This document shows, in pieces, positions 1 through 6,170 of a stretch of 6,476 bases of DNA. The stretch comes from Lachnospiraceae bacterium (GTDB taxonomy: Bacteria > Bacillota_A > Clostridia > Lachnospirales > Lachnospiraceae). The translations under genes were made by a program, and so were the position numbers. Location of the stretch: the NCBI GenBank assembly GCA_017614185.1, contig JAGACI010000267.1, positions 1 to 6,476 on the forward strand, in the 5' to 3' direction. The notes beneath the pieces were generated by a model, which was not told the origin of the DNA, ran no database searches, and saw nothing but the letters and a program-made list of their open reading frames with translations. How positions within the stretch are numbered: the stretch's first letter is position 1; the number at the start of each line of letters is the position of its first letter.

Positions 1-288
1 GACACTCCGGGTATGCGTGAACTTGGAATGGCACGTAATGACGACGGAATAGATGAAACATTTTCAGATATAGTTGAGCTTGAATGCAGGTGCAAATTCA
101 GTGACTGCAGGCATGATACTGAGCCCGGATGCGCCATAAAGGCAGCACTTGGAAGCGGAGAGCTTTCCAAGGAACGCTGGATTCTTTATAAGAGCCTTGG
201 TGAAGAGAATCAAAAGAACTACGCAAAAAAGAAAGAAATATCCAAGTGGGCCAAGGTTTATAAGAAACAGCTTCAGAATATGTATTAA
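1..288 (+). CDS. rsgA: RsgA-type ribosome small-subunit-dependent GTPase, C-terminal fragment
   Basis: This is the last 95 residues of a circularly permuted GTPase that acts in late maturation of the 30S ribosomal subunit; the 5' end lies outside the window. The reading frame is open from base 1 and begins exactly at DTPG, the G3 motif, which in the permuted RsgA order (G4-G5-G1-G2-G3) is the last nucleotide-binding motif. It is followed by the family's zinc knuckle C-x4-C-x-H-x5-C, with ligands at fragment residues C31, C36, H38 and C44, and by the usual EPGCAI and G-x-L-x-x-x-R-x-x-x-Y segments. The C-terminal tail is rich in lysine (about residues 72-90), which suits rRNA contact. Whole RsgA proteins are about 300-360 residues, so roughly a quarter to a third is visible. 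Family assignment is secure. Whether this is the housekeeping copy or a paralogue cannot be decided from the fragment. The gene ends in TAA and is followed by a strong terminator. Confidence 0.93.
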   Translation, partial: DTPGMRELGMARNDDGIDETFSDIVELECRCKFSDCRHDTEPGCAIKAALGSGELSKERWILYKSLGEENQKNYAKKKEISKWAKVYKKQLQNMY

Positions 289-313
289 ACATTTGGAATG
301 CCGGGTGACATAA

Positions 314-354
314 AAAAGAGCAATTGCATAAAAATGCAGTTGCTCTTTTGTTTT
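314..354 (+). terminator. Intrinsic terminator after rsgA
   Basis: A 16-bp stem (314-329 with 334-349) has a single U-G wobble (324/339) and an AAAA loop. The right arm ends in TTTT and is followed by G and a further TTTT. It begins 25 bases after the rsgA stop codon. The left arm is preceded by an A-run, so the hairpin could in principle also work in the other direction, but no minus-strand gene ends here. Confidence 0.9.
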
Positions 355-368
355 ATTCATGCTACACT
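340..368 (+). promoter_or_regulatory. Probable sigma-A promoter of putP
   Basis: TTGCTC at 340-345 (3 of 6 matches to TTGACA) is separated by exactly 17 bases from TACACT at 363-368 (4 of 6 matches to TATAAT). TG at 360-361 gives an extended -10 (TGCTACACT). Transcription would start near 375, about 36 bases before the putP ATG. The -35 box falls inside the right arm of the rsgA terminator, so the two elements share DNA. The match is moderate and there is no experimental support. Confidence 0.42.
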
Positions 369-410
369 AAGGTAACGTGATAAAACATTGTTATTATTGG
401 AGGAGAGATA

Positions 411-1940
411 ATGAACACAATATCATTCTGCATTATGGTGACCATTGCAGTATATCTTTTGATGATGCTCGCCATAGGCTTTATCTACAGCAAGGATAAC
501 AGCGACTCTACAGATTTCTATCTTGGCGGTCGTAAGATGGGACCTCTCGTTACCGCCATGTCGGCAGAGGCATCAGATATGTCATCCTGGCTTTTAATGG
601 GTATTCCGGGTCTTGCATATTTCAGCGGAATCTGTGAACCCTTCTGGACTATCTTAGGACTTGGTGTCGGAACATATTTAAACTGGCTCCTTGTGTCAAA
701 GAAACTTCGCAGATATTCATCAAATATCGATGCATACACAATCCCTCAGTTCTTTTCAAAGAGATTCCATGATGAGAAGAACCACTTGAGTGCAATCGCA
801 GCACTTGTTATTATCATTTTCTTCGTTCCTTACACAGCATCGGGATTTGCTGCATGCGGTAAGCTTTTCCACTCCCTTTTCGGAGTAAACTATGTTGTTG
901 CCATGGTTGCTTCGGCTCTTATCATTACAGGCTACACAATCATGGGCGGATTTAAGGCCGTATCTACCACAGACTTTATCCAGAGTGCTGTTATGACAGT
1001 CGCTTTGGTTGTTGTTCTTGGATTTGCAATAAATGTTGCCGGCGGATGGAATGCGGTAATGGATAATGCCAAAGCTCTTCCCGGACATATAAGCCTTTCA
1101 CTTTATCATGATGTGGCTACCAACTCGGGAGTAAGCTACGGCGGTGTTATCGCAATCATCTCTACACTTGCCTGGGGACTTGGATACTTTGGAATGCCTC
1201 ATATCTTACTTAGATTCATGGCAATCGAGAATGAGAAAAAGCTGACTCTTTCAAGACGAGTTGCAACCGTCTGGGTTTTCATCGCAATGGGACTTGCAGC
1301 AGTTATCGGTCTTGCAGGACTTGCAGTTACAAGCACAGGAAAGATTGAATTCCTCGATACAGCTTCATCAGCAGAGACCATCATCGTTAAGCTTTCAGAC
1401 CTTATTTCACAGCATGGTATCTTCGCAGCTATTGTAGCCGGCCTTATCCTTGCAGGAATCCTTGCGGCTACAATGTCAACAGCTGATTCACAGATGCTTG
1501 CGGCAGCTTCTTCAGTGTCAGAGAACATCATGGGTGAGTTCTTTAAGGTTAAGATGGATGAGAAGAAAAAGATTCTTGTTGCAAGAATTGCAATTGTTGG
1601 AATCGCTGCTCTTGGAGTAATCCTTGCTCTTGATCCCGATTCATCGGTATTCAGAATCGTATCCTTTGCATGGGCAGGATTTGGCGGAGCATTCGGACCT
1701 GTAATGCTTCTTGCACTTTTCTGGAAGAGAACAACCAAGCAGGGTGCACTTGCCGGTATGATTGGCGGAGGAGCAATGGTATTTATCTGGAAGTTCCTCA
1801 TTAAGCCTCTTGGCGGAGCTTTCTCAATCTATGAACTTCTTCCTGCATTTATAGTTTCACTTATTCTTACTGTTGTTGTATCGCTTGCAACTAAGGAGCC
1901 GGACAAGAGCATTATTGAAGAGTTTGAAAAAGCAGCATAA
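411..1940 (+). CDS. putP: Sodium/proline symporter PutP
   Basis: A 509-residue member of the sodium:solute symporter family (E. coli PutP has 502), an integral membrane protein that couples L-proline uptake to sodium entry. The start is set by GGAGGAG at 399-405, just before the ATG. Key positions align with those known from E. coli PutP: R41 in the LGGRKMG segment; D56 and S58 in SAEASDMSSWLLMG for sodium; W60; Y141; W255 and Y259 in the AWGLGYFGMPH segment, which correspond to the proline-site residues; R268 in HILLRFM; and S356/T357 in the AATMSTADS segment, the second part of the sodium site. Because these proline-contact residues are kept, proline is a more likely substrate than pantothenate, sugars or another solute of the family. 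The protein is hydrophobic throughout, as expected for about 13 membrane helices, and ends in a short acidic cytoplasmic tail. No proline dehydrogenase (putA) is adjacent, so the role could be nutritional, osmoprotective or supply for amino-acid fermentation. The gene appears monocistronic, with a terminator on each side. Confidence 0.93.
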   Translation: MNTISFCIMVTIAVYLLMMLAIGFIYSKDNSDSTDFYLGGRKMGPLVTAMSAEASDMSSWLLMGIPGLAYFSGICEPFWTILGLGVGTYLNWLLVSKKLRRYSSNIDAYTIPQFFSKRFHDEKNHLSAIAALVIIIFFVPYTASGFAACGKLFHSLFGVNYVVAMVASALIITGYTIMGGFKAVSTTDFIQSAVMTVALVVVLGFAINVAGGWNAVMDNAKALPGHISLSLYHDVATNSGVSYGGVIAIISTLAWGLGYFGMPHILLRFMAIENEKKLTLSRRVATVWVFIAMGLAAVIGLAGLAVTSTGKIEFLDTASSAETIIVKLSDLISQHGIFAAIVAGLILAGILAATMSTADSQMLAAASSVSENIMGEFFKVKMDEKKKILVARIAIVGIAALGVILALDPDSSVFRIVSFAWAGFGGAFGPVMLLALFWKRTTKQGALAGMIGGGAMVFIWKFLIKPLGGAFSIYELLPAFIVSLILTVVVSLATKEPDKSIIEEFEKAA

Positions 1941-1963
1941 GATAAAATGCCTTATTTTAAAAG

Positions 1964-1994
1964 AGCCCAAACCTTTATTGGTTTGGGCTTTTTT
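1964..1994 (+). terminator. Intrinsic terminator after putP
   Basis: A perfect 10-bp stem, AGCCCAAACC (1964-1973) with GGTTTGGGCT (1980-1989), encloses a TTTATT loop and runs into a T-tract to 1994. It lies 24 bases after the putP stop and separates putP from the lipoprotein unit. Confidence 0.93.
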
Positions 1995-2118
1995 GTATGA
2001 AAAAACCAAAGAGATGAAGAAAGGATATCGTAATCGTAAGATAGAACATATCGGCCCCGAAGTCATGCTGATAGTATATAAATCAGAGGTAAAAAACAGT
2101 TTAGGAGGAAACGGGTGA

Positions 2119-2649
2119 ATGAAAAAGAAAACACTTCTTATCCTTGCCACCGCATTACTTATGACGTTCTTATCCGGGTGCAGGTATGACACTCCCGCCG
2201 ATATGCTAAGAATCTTTAATGGGCATCTTAAGGAGACAGGAAACGTTCTGGATGCGCTTGGGAGATACTCGGCTGATTATGGCTGGAAATACTTTGTGGA
2301 TGAGGATTCCATTAAAGATGTAAGCTGGGACAGCGCATCTAATTATGACAATCCTTTGAAATACTGCCCAAGACTGGTCAGTAGGATTGATATGCTTGAG
2401 TATTACAACAATCCGAAAGTGACGGTAATACACCTTAAAGACTCTGATTACATTCAAACCATTAATGAGATAGATCGTGCTCTTGATAATGCAGGGTTTG
2501 AACAAAACTCTAACAGAAACAGAGAAGAGCGTGTTACTCAGGAATATTCAAAAGATACCGCAGGCGGAATTCTGACTGTGGATATATCTGCGTATGAGCA
2601 GGTATATTCCGAAAGTCATAATATCACTATAGATTTGTGGTTAAGGTAG
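2119..2649 (+). CDS. Putative secreted lipoprotein of unknown function
   Basis: A 176-residue protein that I do not recognise. It begins with a clear lipoprotein signal peptide: a KKK n-region, a hydrophobic core (about residues 5-17) and the lipobox LSGC with the lipidated cysteine at C21, so the mature 156-residue part should be anchored on the outer face of the membrane. The mature part is polar and aromatic-rich, with many Asp, Asn and Tyr residues and one further cysteine (C83). Beta-like segments near 101-107 (VTVIHLK) and 151-157 (ILTVDIS) flank a probable helix (about 110-126), which suggests a small mixed alpha/beta domain. The start is set by AGGAGG at 2103-2108, 10 bases before the ATG. 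No convincing promoter was found: TATAAA at 2077-2082 resembles a -10 box but has no -35 partner at the proper distance. Its stop codon lies 11 bases before the next gene, so the two are almost certainly co-transcribed and may work together. Confidence 0.75.
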   Translation: MKKKTLLILATALLMTFLSGCRYDTPADMLRIFNGHLKETGNVLDALGRYSADYGWKYFVDEDSIKDVSWDSASNYDNPLKYCPRLVSRIDMLEYYNNPKVTVIHLKDSDYIQTINEIDRALDNAGFEQNSNRNREERVTQEYSKDTAGGILTVDISAYEQVYSESHNITIDLWLR

Positions 2650-2660
2650 GGGGAAAGAGA

Positions 2661-3188
2661 ATGAGTAAAGCCAGAGTTGTTTTTCAGATGCTTAGGATTA
2701 TCCTTGGTATCTTTACATATTTCATTGCAATATATTTCTTCATTGCAGAGGTAAACAAGTATCTTGATTTTTGCCCGATGACATTTAATGATGCCCTCGA
2801 AAACATGAAATGCATTCCGCTTAAGGATCTGCCAAGGGTATATTTTAAAAACCTTATTAATTTTTCCTATCCTACAGGTGTTCTCGCAAGCTGCACGGAG
2901 ATATTTGCTCTTATAAGGCTGTGCACAAGAGGATTGGGCAGAGAATTAATATACGAACTGGACAACAGCAGCTACAACATTGTAGATACCAGAACAGGAC
3001 GTGTTGTGGGCGGCGGAACGGATGCGCCCGCATGGGTTCTTGCAACCATAGCATTCAGGGTTGTACTGACGCTTGCGGTCTTTTCGATAATGTTCTTGAT
3101 AAAGCCTTTTGTGATAATTTTCCACTTTATTATTCTTGTAAAAATGCTTCTTAAGCCATCTGCTCCGGCTGAAGCATATGATAATTAG
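2661..3188 (+). CDS. Small membrane protein of unknown function, partner of the lipoprotein
   Basis: A 175-residue protein that I do not recognise. One membrane segment lies near the N-terminus (about residues 11-29) and a long hydrophobic stretch near the C-terminus (about 126-164) is enough for two helices separated by a K-P turn at 148-149. A loop of nearly 100 residues lies between them and contains four cysteines (C38, C51, C78, C88) and a glycine-rich turn, RVVGGGTDAP, at 114-123. A moderately hydrophobic part at about 71-88 could be a further helix. I chose the ATG at 2661 because AGGGGG at 2648-2653 sits 7 bases upstream. An upstream GTG at 2637 would overlap the preceding gene and has no ribosome binding site. 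The short spacing to the lipoprotein gene implies one operon. No terminator is visible after the stop codon, so some transcription may continue into the chemoreceptor gene. Confidence 0.7.
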   Translation: MSKARVVFQMLRIILGIFTYFIAIYFFIAEVNKYLDFCPMTFNDALENMKCIPLKDLPRVYFKNLINFSYPTGVLASCTEIFALIRLCTRGLGRELIYELDNSSYNIVDTRTGRVVGGGTDAPAWVLATIAFRVVLTLAVFSIMFLIKPFVIIFHFIILVKMLLKPSAPAEAYDN

Positions 3189-3206
3189 CTAAATAACAGA
3201 AAAATA

Positions 3207-3235
3207 TAGAAAAATGCGCGATATTGTGCTATAAT
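3207..3235 (+). promoter_or_regulatory. Promoter of the chemoreceptor gene
   Basis: A perfect TATAAT at 3230-3235 is preceded by TGC (3227-3229), giving an ideal extended -10. TAGAAA at 3207-3212 (4 of 6 matches to TTGACA) is 17 bases upstream of it. Transcription would start near 3242, leaving a leader of about 45 bases. The region is strongly AT-rich and begins about 18 bases after the stop of the preceding gene. A weak sigma-D-like motif overlaps it and is treated as a separate observation. Confidence 0.7.
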
Positions 3236-3286
3236 TCGAATATATTTACGAAAAACACAGACAGCACCAAACTTACGGAGGTTCTT

Positions 3287-4975
3287 ATGGCACAGAATGA
3301 AAACGTAAAGAAGGGGACAATTGCAGGGGCGTTAAAGGGTTTTTCAAATTTTACAATCAGTACTTTCTTTGTACTGGCGGTTTTAATGTTTGTATTTCTC
3401 GGGATTATCGCGATTAACTTCCGCGGCTTCTACCATGTGGAGTTCGTGACCGAGAAGTATCAGATGGAGATCAGAAAAGATGTCCAGACCATCAACAAGA
3501 GACTTCTCTTTGCATTGGCTTCGAATGACCCCAATGTAACAGCGGCTCAACAGGAAGATCTTGAGAAGAGATTCGAAAAGATAAGCGGCTATTTTGGAAC
3601 TATCTCTAAGAACCTCGATAATGCGGAACTTGGAAACAGGCTTACCACCAACTGGAATGCAGTAAGAGATGCTTCTTTTGAAATGCTTAATCTTGTAAAT
3701 GCGGGAGATACTGAAGGAGCACTTGCTTACTACAACTCAACGTTAAATGAAGTTTCCGAGACTCTTGCCGATTCGCTTGATGAGACAGGAAATCTTGCCG
3801 AAAGCGAAGCTGAGAAAAAGTATCTTACAACGATGCTTCTTGTATCGGTTTCAGCAATAGTTCTTCTTGCTGCACTTGCGGTAATCGTCGTTATTACAAG
3901 AAAGAAGAGCAGCGTGCTCGTTAAAGGTATTGAGGAAGATCTGGAAGTTCTTGCCGAAGCTTCAGCTGAAATTGCAAAGGGCAATGTTCATGTTGAGATA
4001 GATTATCAGGCTGACAATGAGATTGGCAAGGTGGCAAAAGAGCTTAGAGCAGCCGTTGACTCACTTGCATTTTATATTGATGATATCAGCAACGTAATGT
4101 CTCAGATGGCCAGAGGTAAGTTTGATATAAGCTTCAGCCGTGAGTTCGATGGTGATTTCAAAGCCATTCAGGACGCAATCGACAGCTTTACAAATGACAT
4201 TTCCGGTTCCATGAGAGAGATTATGCAGGTTTCAACCATGGTTTCCGACGGTGCCGCACAGCTTGCGGGAGCAGGACATAATCTTGCGGATACGGTTACC
4301 GAGCAGGCTGATATCGTTGAAGAACTTTCTAAGAATGTTAATAAGATTACCGACGATATTTCAGATAATGCGAACCAGGCCAAGGGTATTTCAGGTGATG
4401 CAGGCGACGTAGCAAGGAATATCGTTACAGGCAATAAGAAGATGAAAGATGTGGTTGTTGCGATGAATGCAATTTCCGATTCTTCCAAAGAGATTGCCAA
4501 GATTATCGATACAATCAATTCAATTGCAAGCCAGACCAATCTCCTTTCATTAAATGCTTCCATCGAGGCAGCAAGAGCAGGAGAAGCAGGAAAAGGATTT
4601 GCGGTTGTTGCTACAGAGGTTTCACAGCTTGCCGGTCAGACAGCAGAGGCTGCACAGAGCACTGCAGATTTAATCGGTACATCGCTTAAGAACGTTGAGA
4701 CAGGTATCCTTGTCGCAAATGAAACAGCTGATGAATTCGAGGAAATCGTTAAGCAGGTTCAGGGTATTGCGGACAAGGTTAAAGGCATAGCCGATGACTC
4801 AACGGCACAGGCATCTTCGGTTAAAGATATGTCTAATGATATCGGACATATTTCATCTGTCGGACAGACCAATGCGGCTACTTCCGAAGAGTCACTTGCT
4901 TTAAGCAGCGAGATGAGTGAGCACGCGAAGTACCTTAAAGAACTTGTTGATAAGTTTGAACTTAGAGCTGAATAA
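3287..4975 (+). CDS. Methyl-accepting chemotaxis protein (transmembrane chemoreceptor)
   Basis: A 562-residue chemoreceptor that should control CheA kinase through CheW and so steer flagellar rotation. Domains in order: short basic cytoplasmic N-terminus; membrane helix 1 (about 24-44); an extracytoplasmic, mostly helical sensor of about 135 residues (45-180), in size and helical character like the four-helix-bundle receptor domain; membrane helix 2 (about 181-204); HAMP (about 207-258, with the D-N-E-I-G motif of its second helix at 243-247); a second HAMP-like segment (about 262-313, ARGKFD and FDGDFKAI); then the signalling coiled-coil hairpin. The hairpin tip is the nearly invariant segment at 410-447, including [18 protein letters not shown]. 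The [10 protein letters not shown] segment at 527-536 fits the C-terminal adaptation helix. No CheR-binding pentapeptide tail is present. The ATG at 3287 is chosen because GGAGG (3277-3281) lies just upstream; an in-frame TTG at 3224 lies upstream of the promoter's -10 box. The ligand is unknown. No che or fli gene is adjacent, so this is a stand-alone receptor gene. Confidence 0.95.
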   Translation: MAQNENVKKGTIAGALKGFSNFTISTFFVLAVLMFVFLGIIAINFRGFYHVEFVTEKYQMEIRKDVQTINKRLLFALASNDPNVTAAQQEDLEKRFEKISGYFGTISKNLDNAELGNRLTTNWNAVRDASFEMLNLVNAGDTEGALAYYNSTLNEVSETLADSLDETGNLAESEAEKKYLTTMLLVSVSAIVLLAALAVIVVITRKKSSVLVKGIEEDLEVLAEASAEIAKGNVHVEIDYQADNEIGKVAKELRAAVDSLAFYIDDISNVMSQMARGKFDISFSREFDGDFKAIQDAIDSFTNDISGSMREIMQVSTMVSDGAAQLAGAGHNLADTVTEQADIVEELSKNVNKITDDISDNANQAKGISGDAGDVARNIVTGNKKMKDVVVAMNAISDSSKEIAKIIDTINSIASQTNLLSLNASIEAARAGEAGKGFAVVATEVSQLAGQTAEAAQSTADLIGTSLKNVETGILVANETADEFEEIVKQVQGIADKVKGIADDSTAQASSVKDMSNDIGHISSVGQTNAATSEESLALSSEMSEHAKYLKELVDKFELRAE

Positions 4976-4987
4976 AATAAACAACGG

Positions 4988-5015
4988 GCGGAGAGGTAAA
5001 ACTCTCCGCTTTTTT
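4988..5015 (+). terminator. Intrinsic terminator after the chemoreceptor gene
   Basis: A perfect GC-rich 8-bp stem, GCGGAGAG (4988-4995) with CTCTCCGC (5002-5009), has a GTAAAA loop and is followed by six Ts (5010-5015). It starts 12 bases after the stop codon and ends only 7 bases before the first operator of the next unit, which insulates the hydrolase promoter from read-through. Confidence 0.93.
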
Positions 5016-5022
5016 CACCCAC

Positions 5023-5041
5023 ATCTTGACACTGTAAAGAT
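5023..5041. promoter_or_regulatory. Operator O1, pseudo-palindrome over the -35 box
   Basis: ATCTTGACACTGTAAAGAT is a 19-bp pseudo-palindrome centred on base 5032, with 8 of 9 base pairs symmetric (only 5028/5036 fails). It contains the whole -35 hexamer (5026-5031), so a bound protein would block RNA polymerase. Its length and symmetry fit a TetR-family dimer site, and a TetR-family gene lies at the end of the same unit. Assignment of that protein to this site is inference. Confidence 0.75.
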
Positions 5042-5053
5042 TGGTGGTATAAT
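5026..5053 (+). promoter_or_regulatory. Strong consensus promoter of the hydrolase-tetR operon
   Basis: TTGACA at 5026-5031 and TATAAT at 5048-5053 both match the sigma-A consensus perfectly. The spacer is 16 bases, and TGG at 5045-5047 adds an extended -10. Transcription should start near 5060, leaving a leader of about 25 bases before the ATG. Such a strong promoter placed between two operators is typical of a unit that is normally repressed. Confidence 0.92.
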
Positions 5054-5054
5054 A

Positions 5055-5073
5055 ATCTTTACAATGTCAAGAT
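5055..5073. promoter_or_regulatory. Operator O2, inverted copy of O1 over the transcription start
   Basis: ATCTTTACAATGTCAAGAT is a 19-bp pseudo-palindrome centred on base 5064, with 8 of 9 base pairs symmetric (only 5060/5068 fails). Its reverse complement equals O1 at every position except the central base. It covers the predicted transcription start near 5060 and ends just before the GGAG ribosome binding site at 5075-5078. Its centre is 32 bp from that of O1, which places both on nearly the same face of the helix. Confidence 0.75.
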
Positions 5074-5084
5074 TGGAGATAATA

Positions 5085-6170
5085 ATGAAGAAAGTGATTA
5101 TCAGAATGGTTATGGCGTTTGGCTTTATACTGGCTTTTCTTTTGATTCTGTTTCTTATATGGGTGATTATGAGTCCGGGTAAAATCAGGGAATACGAAGG
5201 CGAGAAGAGCTTGTCCGAAAAGTTTGTAATGGATATAAACGATGCTCCGAACGGATTTTTTATAAACAGTAAGAATACGGACAATCCTGTGCTTTTGTTC
5301 GTCTCAAGCGGTCCCGGAACGGACGATTACTTTTTTACCGATAAGTATAAGGATATGAATCTTGAGGATTACTTCACCGTTGTTTATTGGGATTACAGAG
5401 ACATGGGTATTGCCTATGATCCGGACTTTGATTTAAACGAGGTTACGCTTGAGAATATTCTTAAGGATACCAAGTCTGTGACGGATTATCTTAAGTCAAG
5501 GTTTGGAAAGAGTAAGATTTATATCATGGGTTTTTCCGGAGGAACGCATATAGCCTTAAGGGCAGCCAGGGAACATCCCGAGGACTATTATGCTCTTATA
5601 AATATGGCTCAGTGCATCACAGACTCATATGATAACGATTCAAAGATGTATGAGTTTATGAAGGATGTATTTACAAAAAGAGGGGATTCAAAGTCACTTA
5701 AGAGACTGGAAAATGCCGTCGAAAAACTTGATGATGGAAAAGTTAAGTGCAAGAACTGGTATGATTTTGTCTATCTTGTTCATGAGGCAGGCGGAGGAAC
5801 CGTTCTTAATAAGAGCGAGACTACCGGAATAGCAATACCTGTTATTCTTAGCAGGTGCTATACGATTAAAGAGAAAATCAACTATATCCCTGCGATGAAG
5901 AAGTATCGGACGACTCCTCTTTATTCGGATCTTTCGGATTTTGACTACAGGAAAGAGGTTACTAAACTGGAAATCCCCGCTTTCTTTATAAGCGGAGAGT
6001 ATGATTATAACTGCCCGTGGGAGCTTGTGGAAGATTATTGTAAGTTATTGGATGCTCCTGATAAGGAGTTTTATAAGATTCCTAATGCTGCCCACAGCCC
6101 TTTATGGGAGAATGCGGAAGCAACCTGTGATATAATGAGGCAGATAAAGGAGAGGACACTTAATGAGTGA
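5085..6170 (+). CDS. Membrane-anchored alpha/beta hydrolase, proline-iminopeptidase-like
   Basis: A 361-residue alpha/beta-fold hydrolase. An N-terminal hydrophobic helix (about residues 8-29), preceded by basic residues and without a clear cleavage site, should anchor it so that the catalytic domain lies outside the cell. Motifs in order: SSGPGTDDYF (74-83), at the place of the HGGPG oxyanion loop of S33 peptidases; YWDYRDMG (101-108), the counterpart of their WDQRG motif with D106 replacing the usual glycine; the nucleophile elbow GFSGG with S151 (149-153); the probable acid D307 in SGEYDYNCP; and the probable base H337 in NAAHSPLW. The triad is therefore complete. The region at about 180-290 between strand and acid is the usual place of the lid domain. 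The substrate is unknown; peptidase, esterase or lactonase activity is possible. The start at 5085 follows GGAG (5075-5078) by 6 bases. An in-frame ATG at 5064 lies inside operator O2, has no ribosome binding site and would leave almost no leader. It overlaps the downstream tetR gene by 8 bases and is probably controlled by it. Confidence 0.85.
   Translation: MKKVIIRMVMAFGFILAFLLILFLIWVIMSPGKIREYEGEKSLSEKFVMDINDAPNGFFINSKNTDNPVLLFVSSGPGTDDYFFTDKYKDMNLEDYFTVVYWDYRDMGIAYDPDFDLNEVTLENILKDTKSVTDYLKSRFGKSKIYIMGFSGGTHIALRAAREHPEDYYALINMAQCITDSYDNDSKMYEFMKDVFTKRGDSKSLKRLENAVEKLDDGKVKCKNWYDFVYLVHEAGGGTVLNKSETTGIAIPVILSRCYTIKEKINYIPAMKKYRTTPLYSDLSDFDYRKEVTKLEIPAFFISGEYDYNCPWELVEDYCKLLDAPDKEFYKIPNAAHSPLWENAEATCDIMRQIKERTLNE

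Noticed and set aside
373..393. TAAC...GTTA imperfect dyad in the putP leader as an operator or riboswitch element.
   Set aside because: Only the outer four base pairs match; the inner positions do not pair without bulges, which is expected by chance in AT-rich DNA.
1199..1801. A 200-codon open frame on the minus strand inside putP.
   Set aside because: It lies entirely opposite a confidently identified symporter gene and has low-complexity Ala/Ile/Ser-rich content typical of an antisense shadow; no ribosome binding site or promoter supports it.
2075..2082. TATATAAA as the -10 box of the lipoprotein operon.
   Set aside because: No sequence resembling TTGACA occurs 16-18 bases upstream and there is no TG extension, so I did not list it as a promoter although transcription must begin somewhere between 1995 and 2100.
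2014..2118. A possible 34-codon small gene (begins MKKGYRNRKIEH) whose TGA directly abuts the lipoprotein ATG.
   Set aside because: It has no properly spaced ribosome binding site, the same frame is open upstream through the putP terminator and the end of putP, and its last codons coincide with the lipoprotein's Shine-Dalgarno sequence. Adjacency to the next start is suggestive but not enough to call a gene.
3189..3286. A terminator or structured regulatory RNA between the membrane-protein gene and the chemoreceptor gene.
   Set aside because: No stable stem followed by a T-tract and no recognisable riboswitch core could be found in this AT-rich stretch; only the promoter and ribosome binding site are supported.
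4917..5084. A 56-codon N-terminal extension of the hydrolase into the end of the chemoreceptor gene.
   Set aside because: It would cross the chemoreceptor terminator and the hydrolase's own promoter; the extension shows no protein-like features, and the ATG at 5085 has a good ribosome binding site and puts the membrane anchor at the N-terminus.
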